Assembly: GCF_036014115.1 (NCBI RefSeq)
Contig: NZ_CP107913.1
Location: 1,240,001-1,304,000, forward strand
Source: Streptomyces sp. NBC_00448
Lineage (GTDB): Bacteria; Actinomycetota; Actinomycetes; Streptomycetales; Streptomycetaceae
Direction: 5' to 3'
DNA length: 64,000 bases
Part shown: positions 58,458 to 64,000 of the stretch, piece after piece
How the letters are laid out: each line of letters starts with the position of its first letter
How positions within the stretch are numbered: position 1 is the first letter of the stretch
Program-made: the position numbers and the translations under genes
The notes under the pieces: model-generated
Seen by the model: the letters and a program-made list of their open reading frames with translations, nothing else
The model's database searches: none
What the model was told of the DNA's origin: nothing

Positions 58458-58904
58458 GGGGACCTCCGACCGTTGGCAACCGTGCTCCTTGCCTTCCCCG
58501 GTAACGGGCGGAGCTATCCCGGTGGACGGGTCGGGTTCCGGGGGCGCCCGCGCCGTTCGGCGAAGGCCCGGGGGAGCGCCCGCACGTGAACCGGCGCACG
58601 GACGCGGTGCGGGTGGGTGTCGGTTGACCCGTATTCGGCCACAGTCGACCCGTTGTCACCTCTTGCCCCTGGTTGCCACCCGTTTGCCACCCATGACCGC
58701 CCGCAATCACCGTAACGGCCGTTTACTGACGAATGGGGCGCCGGCGTATTCGTGGGTCCACTGGGACGTGCCCACAGGCAAGCACAACCCCGCTGCGCCC
58801 GCGGCAATACGGCAGATCCCGCCCCGGCGGACCGGCTGCGGAATGACGCTTTATGGACGGCTGCCACCCCCCGGTTCCGGGCACACGTATGGGAGAGACG
58901 ACAC
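58458..58904. promoter_or_regulatory. Divergent control region of glgA and the acetyltransferase
   Basis: This 447-bp gap has no convincing gene. It contains GTTGCCACCC and TTTGCCACCC in direct repeat (about 58672 and 58683, 11-bp period) and the perfect palindrome AACGGCCGTT (58714-58723). Both look like regulator sites for one of the flanking genes, but neither could be assigned to a family. Confidence 0.4.
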
Positions 58905-58907
58905 GTG

Positions 58908-59465
58908 ATGACCACCCCCCACTCCCTCGCACCTCTGCCACTGCGCGCCGGAGAGCGGTTGGCACTGGCATTGGCGAGGGAAGAGATGATGCAGGACTAC
59001 CACCGGTGGGAGACCGACCCGGCGACGGTCGTCGGCTTCGGTGCCCGCTGGCCGGTGTCCTGGGAGGTGTTCCAGGCCCGATTCCTGAGCAGTCACACCT
59101 CGAGGCACTACCAGCTGTTCGAGGTGGTCACCACCGAGGGCGCGGTGCCGGTCGGCACCACCGCGCTCAGTGTCGACCAGGCGGTCAACACCGCCGAACT
59201 CACCCTCGTGATCGCCCCGGAGCACCGCGGCCGGGGCTACGCGACCGAAGCCACCGCACTCACTCTCGACTGGGCGTTCTCCATCGCGTCGCTGAGCGCG
59301 GTGTGGTTGGAGGTGCTGGCCCCGCACACCACCGCGGTCAACGCCTACCTGAAGGCCGGCTTCCACACCGCCGGACGGCTGCGCAGCGCCGCGCTGTGGC
59401 GCGGCCGGCGGGTGGACAAACTGCTCCTGGACTGTGTGCCCGACGACCTGGCAGAAAAGAGGTGA
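58908..59465 (+). CDS. GNAT acetyltransferase coupled to a small Cys peptide
   Basis: This 185-residue GNAT domain follows GGGAGAGA. Its pyrophosphate loop is APEHRGRGYATEATAL, followed by VWLEVLAPHTTAVNAYLKAG, the usual C-terminal Asn/Tyr helix. ATG 58908 was chosen; GTG 58905 is adjacent. Its stop overlaps the perfect SD (GAGGTGAT) of the 30-residue peptide that follows. The acetyl acceptor is unknown but the coupling suggests that the peptide matters to the enzyme. Confidence 0.88.
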   Translation: MTTPHSLAPLPLRAGERLALALAREEMMQDYHRWETDPATVVGFGARWPVSWEVFQARFLSSHTSRHYQLFEVVTTEGAVPVGTTALSVDQAVNTAELTLVIAPEHRGRGYATEATALTLDWAFSIASLSAVWLEVLAPHTTAVNAYLKAGFHTAGRLRSAALWRGRRVDKLLLDCVPDDLAEKR

Positions 59466-59471
59466 TCCGAG

Positions 59472-59564
59472 ATGTCCTGCCCCGACGTGAACTGCCGCAA
59501 GGGCGGCTGCACCACCGACCCCGGCCAAGGCCGGCCCGCCCCTGAGCGCGGTCCCAAGGCATGA
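59472..59564 (+). CDS. 30-residue Cys-containing peptide
   Basis: MSCPDVNCRKGGCTTDPGQG followed by RPAPERGPKA. Three cysteines at positions 3, 8 and 13 are evenly spaced (C-x4-C-x4-C) in a hydrophilic, basic, Gly/Pro-rich peptide. The SD GAGGTGAT (59459-59466) overlaps the end of the acetyltransferase gene and stands six bases before ATG 59472. A strong terminator follows. It could bind a metal or be a modified peptide; there is no family I recognise. Confidence 0.72.
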   Translation: MSCPDVNCRKGGCTTDPGQGRPAPERGPKA

Positions 59565-59578
59565 CCCGCTCATCACCT

Positions 59579-59607
59579 GCCGTACCCCCGCTCGCCGGGG
59601 GTACGGC
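59579..59607 (+). terminator. Terminator after the small peptide gene
   Basis: GCCGTACCCCCG pairs with CGGGGGTACGGC over 12 bp, with the loop CTCGC, 14 bases after the peptide stop codon; CCGTTTC follows. Confidence 0.8.
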
Positions 59608-59780
59608 CCGTTTCACGGCCACCGCGGCCACCGCGGTCACCGCGGCCGCCCCTGCACGCGCCCCGCCCGCGCGGCCCGCCCGCACCCTCTGACGTGCGAC
59701 GACCCGGGGCGGACACGGCCGGCCCTGCCAAGTACCGTATCCGGGACGTGTGGTGCCCAGCCGCGGAGGGGAACGTACCA

Positions 59781-60746
59781 ATGGCCCAGTTCGACCTGCC
59801 GATGGAACAGCTCAGGACCTATCGCAGCGACGCGGTCGAGCCGCCGGACTTCGACCGGTTCTGGGCGGACACGCTGGCGCAGGCCCGCACCCATGACCTC
59901 GACGCGCGCTTCGAGCCGGTCGCGACCGCGCTGCGGACCGTCGAGACGTACGACGTGGAGTTCTCCGGCTTCGGCGGCCACCGGATCAAGGGCTGGTTCA
60001 CCGTGCCGGCCGGGACGAGCGAACCGCTCCCGCTGGTCGTGGAGTTCATCGGATACGGCGGCGGGCGCGGCCTGCCGCACGAGCGTCTGACGTGGGCGTC
60101 GGCGGGATACGCGCACTTCCTGATGGACACCCGCGGGCAGGGCGGCAGTTGGTCCACGGGCGACACCCCCGACCCGGTGGGCTCGGGCTCGGCCACGCCC
60201 GGTTTCCTCACCCGGGGCATCACCGACCGCGACGACTTCTACTACCGGCGGGTGATCACCGACGGCGTACGCGCGGTGGAGGCGGCCCGCACCCACCCGC
60301 TGGCCGACGCCGCCCGCACGGTGGTGACGGGGGTCAGCCAGGGCGGCGCGCTCACGATCGCGGTCGGCGGCCTCGTGCCCGACCTCGTCGCGACCGCGCC
60401 CGACGTGCCGTTCCTGTGCGACCTGCCGCGCGCGGCGCGGATCACCGACGCGCCGCCGTACCGCGAGATCGCCGTCTACCTGTCCACCCACCGCCCGGAG
60501 CGCGAGCGGGTGTTCGCCACCCTCGCCTACTTCGACAACGTGCACTTCGCCGCCCGCGGCCGGGCGCCCGCGCTGTTCTCGACCGCGCTGCTGGACATGA
60601 CCTGCCCGCCTTCCACGGTGTTCGCGGCGTTCAACGCCTACGGGCACCACGACAAGACCATCGAGGTCTACGACTTCAACGGCCATGAGGGCGGCGGCGC
60701 CCACCAGGAGGCCCTCCGTCTGGAGTGGCTGCCGAAGTACCTTTGA
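59781..60746 (+). CDS. Acetylxylan esterase / cephalosporin-C deacetylase family (CE7)
   Basis: This 321-residue alpha/beta hydrolase starts at ATG 59781 after GGAGGGGA. It begins with FDLPMEQLRTY, the family-specific N-terminus, and has RGQGGSWSTGDTPDP, the nucleophile elbow VTGVSQGGAL (S186), a later acid in LLDMTCPPSTVFAAFNAY and the His in FNGHEGGGAHQ. There is no signal peptide, as for most CE7 enzymes, which deacetylate imported xylo-oligosaccharides or cephalosporin C. It stands alone between a terminator and a sigma factor gene. Confidence 0.93.
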   Translation: MAQFDLPMEQLRTYRSDAVEPPDFDRFWADTLAQARTHDLDARFEPVATALRTVETYDVEFSGFGGHRIKGWFTVPAGTSEPLPLVVEFIGYGGGRGLPHERLTWASAGYAHFLMDTRGQGGSWSTGDTPDPVGSGSATPGFLTRGITDRDDFYYRRVITDGVRAVEAARTHPLADAARTVVTGVSQGGALTIAVGGLVPDLVATAPDVPFLCDLPRAARITDAPPYREIAVYLSTHRPERERVFATLAYFDNVHFAARGRAPALFSTALLDMTCPPSTVFAAFNAYGHHDKTIEVYDFNGHEGGGAHQEALRLEWLPKYL

Positions 60747-60876
60747 GCGGCGCGGCCGGACCGGACCCGCGGCCCGGCCGGCCCTCGTCGGTGAACCGCC
60801 CCGGAAAAAGCAGGAATACGGCGGCGGTCGGCGGGCAGGCGCGCGGTTGACCGTCCTTGGAGTGCGAGGCGATGAC

Positions 60877-61782
60877 GTGACCGCGAACACGCAGCAGTCG
60901 AGCAGCACCAACGGGACCGCGACCTGCGTCCGGCAGGCCGGTGAGCCGCAGCGGCAGGCGCCCGGCGGCCTCCCGTGGATCGAGCACGCGACCCGGGTCG
61001 CGCCGAAGGACGCACGGGTGCTGTCGAAGCTCTTCTTCGACCGCCTCCAGGAGTTGGAGGAGGGCACTCCCGCCTACAGCTACGCGCGCAACACCCTGAT
61101 CGAGATGAACCTCGCGCTGGTGCACTTCGTCGCCGGCCGCTACCGCAACCGCCCGGCCACCGACCGCGAGGAGATCGTCCAGGTCGGCACGATCGGGCTG
61201 ATCAAGGCGATCGACCGGTTCGACCTGTCCCGCGAGACGGAGTTCACCACCTTCGCGATCCCGTACATCGTCGGCGAGATGAAGCGGTTCTTCCGCGACA
61301 CCTCGTGGGCGGTGCACGTGCCGCGCCGGCTGCAGGAGTTGCGGGTCGAGCTGAGCAAGGCGAAGGACCACCTGTCGCTGCTGCTCGACCGCGACCCGAC
61401 CGTGGCCGAGCTGGCCGGCTACCTCGACATCGGCGAGTCCGAGGTGCTGGACGGCCTGGTCGCCGCCAACGGCTACACCGCCGGGTCGCTCGACGTGCCG
61501 TGGTCGGACGCCGACGCCGGCCCCGACGGCGAGGGCCGCACCCTGGCCGACACCATCGGCGAGTGCGACCCGTCGATGGAACTCGTGGAGAACCTCGGCA
61601 GCCTGGCCCCGCTGATCGCCCGGCTCTCCGACCGCGACCGCACCCTCCTGCGGATGCGCTTCGGCGAGGAGATGACCCAGTCCCAGATCGGCGAGGTGCT
61701 GGGGTACTCGCAGATGCACGTCTCCCGGCTGCTCAGCCGCATCGTGGCGAAGCTGCGCGCGGGACTGCTCGTCCAGCAGTGA
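60877..61782 (+). CDS. SigB/SigF-family RNA polymerase sigma factor
   Basis: This 301-residue sigma-70 family protein has region 2 (NLALVHFVAGRYRNRPATDR, EEIVQVGTIGLIKAIDRFDL, FTTFAIPYIVGEMKRFFRDT), region 3 (VPRRLQELRVELSKAKDHLS), and region 4 (EEMTQSQIGEVLGYSQMHVS). It belongs to the SigB/F/G branch, released from anti-sigma factors by SpoIIE-type phosphatases and anti-anti-sigma factors. The GTG at 60877 with GAGG upstream is preferred. No anti-sigma gene is adjacent; the PAS-SpoIIE phosphatase at 35687 or others elsewhere may control it. A hairpin terminates the gene. Confidence 0.93.
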   Translation: MTANTQQSSSTNGTATCVRQAGEPQRQAPGGLPWIEHATRVAPKDARVLSKLFFDRLQELEEGTPAYSYARNTLIEMNLALVHFVAGRYRNRPATDREEIVQVGTIGLIKAIDRFDLSRETEFTTFAIPYIVGEMKRFFRDTSWAVHVPRRLQELRVELSKAKDHLSLLLDRDPTVAELAGYLDIGESEVLDGLVAANGYTAGSLDVPWSDADAGPDGEGRTLADTIGECDPSMELVENLGSLAPLIARLSDRDRTLLRMRFGEEMTQSQIGEVLGYSQMHVSRLLSRIVAKLRAGLLVQQ

Positions 61783-61819
61783 GCAGCCCATGTGGCATCC
61801 CCCGAACCGACCGCGACAG

Positions 61820-61843
61820 GCCGCGTGGCCCCTTCCACGCGGC
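61820..61843 (+). terminator. Terminator after the sigma factor gene
   Basis: GCCGCGTGG and CCACGCGGC form a perfect 9-bp stem with a CCCCTT loop, 37 bp beyond the stop codon. Confidence 0.7.
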
Positions 61844-61955
61844 ACGGCGGCCGCGACCCGGCACTTCCCCCCGTCCGGGCCGCGGCCGCCGTATCCGCGC
61901 GGCACGCCGTCACACGTCCGCCGGATCGAGCGCCCGCCGGATCTGAGCGCCCGCC

Positions 61956-63806
61956 CTACGGCGTGCTGATGTCGGCGCTGTCCACCGCGATGTTGGTCCC
62001 GCTGGACGCCGGGTTGCGGCCACCGGTGTTGATGATCGTCAACGTGTGTGCGCCGGAGGCGAGTTGCGGGCTGGTCCACACCACCCCCGACGCGTTGCGA
62101 CTCGGCGCGTAGTCGTCGACGCTCACCGGGGTGCCGCCGTCCACCGCCAGGGACATCTGCCCCTGGTCGACATCGCGCACCGCGTGCAGCGCGACCTTGC
62201 TGCCGGTGAAGTACAGCGTCGCCGAAGCGCCCGCGGTGTAGGTCCAGTTGGCGGTGGAGTCGTACATGTCGGCGACGCCGTTGGTGACACCCCAGTTCGG
62301 CCCGTACCCGAAGTGGTCGACGTCGCCGGCCGCCGTGTCGTTGCCGTCCACGGTCACGGTGCCGGTGACCGGCCCGGTGGAGCCGTTGCCCGGGGTGAGG
62401 GTGACGGTGTACGCGTCGGTGCCGGCGAGCAGCGTGACCGGCACGTGCAGCGTGCCGCCGTCCGGGGTGACGTCGCCGTCGAAGACCGTGGCGGGCGCGC
62501 TCAGCGCGGTCTGGTCCGGGATGCGCCGCACCGTCACGTGCACGGCGCCGTTGCCGACCAGGTACGGCGTCGCGGACAGGTTCGTGAAGTCCACGGTGGT
62601 GCTGCCGCCCTGACCGGAGTTGTTGCCGATCAGTGCGAACGCCCGCTGCGCGCCCGCGTCCGCGCTCGCCGCGACCGCGATGCCGCCACTGCCGGTGGTG
62701 CTCAGCAGCTTCCCGCTGAGCTGGGCGTACGCCTGGTAGACCCACCACTGTCCGGTGGGCTGACCGCCGGACAGCACCGAGTCGAGGGTGCCGGCACCGC
62801 AGCAGTCGGTCCAGATCGCGTGGGCTGCCGCGCTGACCCCGGAGGCGGCGAGCCGGTCGAGGAACCACGCGGTGTAGCCGGAGTTCTGCTGCTGCGAGAA
62901 CAGGTACTCGTTGATGGTCAGCGGCAGCCCGCTGACGCCGTGCGCGGCCAGCAGCGCGCGGGCGTCGGCGGCGTCCGCGGCGGGGTCGTCGCCGAAGTGC
63001 CAGTTCACCACGTCGGGAACGGTGCCGTCCGCCTTGGTACGGCCGAGGAAGTCGTCCAGCCAGCCGTGGTTGTAGCCGCTGTAGGACGGCCCGACGATCT
63101 GCGCCGACGGCTGGAGCCGGCGGATCTCGCGGACCGCGGTGTCCCACATCTGGTAGTACTGCTCGCTGTTGACGCCGCGCTGCCAGAACCCGGTGCCGTC
63201 CGGCTCGTTCCAGATGTCGTACGACACGTTCACCCCGGACGCCTGCACGTCCGTGACCAACGTGTCGATGAACGAAGCCCAGTTGGAGCAGTCGCCGTTG
63301 TCGCACGGGTAGACGGTGGAGGCCGGCTGGGTGGTGTCGGCGCCCCACACGTCGGAGACGAGCAGGTGGTACGTGGCGTGGTAGGGGGCAGCCGTGACCC
63401 GGCGGGCCTGGTCGAGGGCGGAGTCCAGTCGGACCTGGTAGCCGCTGCCGGCCCGGTAGCCGTCGCCGAGCCAGCCGCCGCCGTCGATCCGTGCGCCGCC
63501 GCCGCGGAACAGCGTGGGCTTCAGCGGTTGCAGCAGGTTGTCCGCGGGGCCCGAGCCGTCCTGGCTGAGCCCGTAGAGGAAGCCGGCGCCGGCGCCGTTG
63601 GGGGCGGCGCCCTGGGCGGACAGGTCGACGCCGACGGTGCTGTCGGCGGCCGGCGCGGCGGACGCCCCGGCCGGGCTCAGTGCGGCGGCGGCCAGCACGC
63701 TCGCGGCCAGGACGGCGAGCGCGGCGAGCAGCCGGACCCGGCCGCGCGGGCGGCGACGGCGGCGGCGCGGATCGGTCGGCGGACGAGGTGCGGTCGAGCG
63801 GTGCAT
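61956..63806 (-). CDS. Secreted clan GH-A glycosidase with C-terminal carbohydrate-binding module
   Basis: This 616-residue protein has a Sec-type signal with an unusually basic n-region (RRRRRRPRGRVRLLAALAVL). The (beta/alpha)8 domain has the acid/base E201 in YDIWNEPDGTGF and nucleophile E300 in LTINEYLFSQ, about 100 residues apart as in GH39/GH30-like clan A enzymes. A beta domain and a C-terminal CBM-like module (GPNWGVTNGVADMYDSTANW, QLASGAHTLTIINTGGRNPA) end the protein. It would attack plant cell wall glycosides; the sugar is undetermined. Confidence 0.85.
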   Translation of the reverse strand: MHRSTAPRPPTDPRRRRRRPRGRVRLLAALAVLAASVLAAAALSPAGASAAPAADSTVGVDLSAQGAAPNGAGAGFLYGLSQDGSGPADNLLQPLKPTLFRGGGARIDGGGWLGDGYRAGSGYQVRLDSALDQARRVTAAPYHATYHLLVSDVWGADTTQPASTVYPCDNGDCSNWASFIDTLVTDVQASGVNVSYDIWNEPDGTGFWQRGVNSEQYYQMWDTAVREIRRLQPSAQIVGPSYSGYNHGWLDDFLGRTKADGTVPDVVNWHFGDDPAADAADARALLAAHGVSGLPLTINEYLFSQQQNSGYTAWFLDRLAASGVSAAAHAIWTDCCGAGTLDSVLSGGQPTGQWWVYQAYAQLSGKLLSTTGSGGIAVAASADAGAQRAFALIGNNSGQGGSTTVDFTNLSATPYLVGNGAVHVTVRRIPDQTALSAPATVFDGDVTPDGGTLHVPVTLLAGTDAYTVTLTPGNGSTGPVTGTVTVDGNDTAAGDVDHFGYGPNWGVTNGVADMYDSTANWTYTAGASATLYFTGSKVALHAVRDVDQGQMSLAVDGGTPVSVDDYAPSRNASGVVWTSPQLASGAHTLTIINTGGRNPASSGTNIAVDSADISTP

Positions 63807-63903
63807 ACGGTCCTCCCGGTGGGGGGTGGGCGGTTCGGTGAGGTGCGCACCCGGCGGGCCCGGGCGTCCGGGCCCGCCGCGTGGGTAGGGGGGCGCCGGC
63901 CGC

Positions 63904-64000
63904 TCAGGCGGGCCCGGGCGGGCCGGCCGGCTCGGTGACGGGGTCGGTGACGGGCTCCGCGAAGGAGCCTGCGGCGTCCAAGGGGTCGGCGAAGGGGTCG
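63904..64000 (-). CDS. C-terminus of a gene running off the right edge
   Basis: The last 31 codons of a minus-strand gene read DPFADPLDAAGSFAEPVTDP, then VTEPAGPPGPA and a stop. The Pro/Glu/Asp-rich repeat-like tail (D-P-[FL]-A/D, E-P-V-T-D-P) is disordered. No family can be named from this fragment. The gene lies upstream of and in the same direction as the glycosidase, 97 bp away. Confidence 0.55.
   Translation of the reverse strand, partial: DPFADPLDAAGSFAEPVTDPVTEPAGPPGPA

Noticed and set aside
1..64000. tRNA, rRNA, transposase, or attachment-site duplication
   Set aside because: None was recognised on either strand by eye; a covariance-model scan would be needed to rule out small RNAs.

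Overview
The window is about 72% G+C, has very dense coding, many GTG starts, Tat-type secreted enzymes, and the regulator families typical of Streptomyces (SARP, DUF5753/DUF397 pairs, SpoIIE-type phosphatase, SigB/F-type sigma factor, TetR/MFS pairs). It is chromosomal DNA from Streptomyces or a close relative in the Streptomycetaceae. About 55 genes can be supported. No tRNA, rRNA, CRISPR array or transposase was seen.

Layout. 1-200: frameshifted excisionase-like remnant. 0.2-4 kb: cupin, AraC regulator, and a divergent TetR/DHA2 efflux pair with a clear palindromic operator. 4-6.1 kb: secreted phospholipase C. 6.4-10 kb: a DUF5753-XRE/DUF397/RsbW-like ATPase regulatory island with decayed copies of its own parts. 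10-20 kb: secreted purple acid phosphatase, acetyltransferase, a coupled TROVE-like/von Willebrand A protein and unknown partner, and a giant GH106-like glycosidase. 20-29 kb: membrane protein, a gene-free stretch with three ~220-bp tandem repeats, LysR/Dabb/SDR, methyltransferase, MFS/TetR. 29-39 kb: small enzymes, zinc-ribbon protein, cysteine-free ribosomal protein L36, an acidic FSSP-repeat protein, TetR/SDR with two operators, LysG/LysE, a PAS-SpoIIE phosphatase and an aldo/keto reductase.

39-53.2 kb is the core of interest: a RiPP (ribosomally made, modified peptide) locus arranged around a SARP regulator. To the right are two class III lanthipeptide precursors, each ending in an exact S-x2-S-x3-C labionin motif, then a LanKC synthetase and an MFS exporter. 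To the left, on the other strand, a tightly coupled operon encodes a radical SAM enzyme, a heme-oxygenase-like diiron protein, a 92-residue cysteine-free leader-like peptide (aroma-sacti-like), a cyclase-ATPase-TPR protein, a cytoplasmic-type subtilase and a GAF protein. Both operons carry ATACCG-type direct repeats with an exact 11-bp period in front of their first gene. That is the classic architecture of SARP boxes and suggests that one SARP drives both halves.

53.4-64 kb: an XRE/ImmA-IrrE/MAB_1171c-like membrane triad, the glgC and glgA(M) pair for maltose-1-phosphate/glycogen metabolism, an acetyltransferase coupled to a 30-residue Cys-containing peptide, a CE7 esterase, a SigB/F-type sigma factor, a secreted clan-A glycosidase, and the C-terminus of a gene running off the right edge. 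All functions are inferred by reading motifs; no database search was run.
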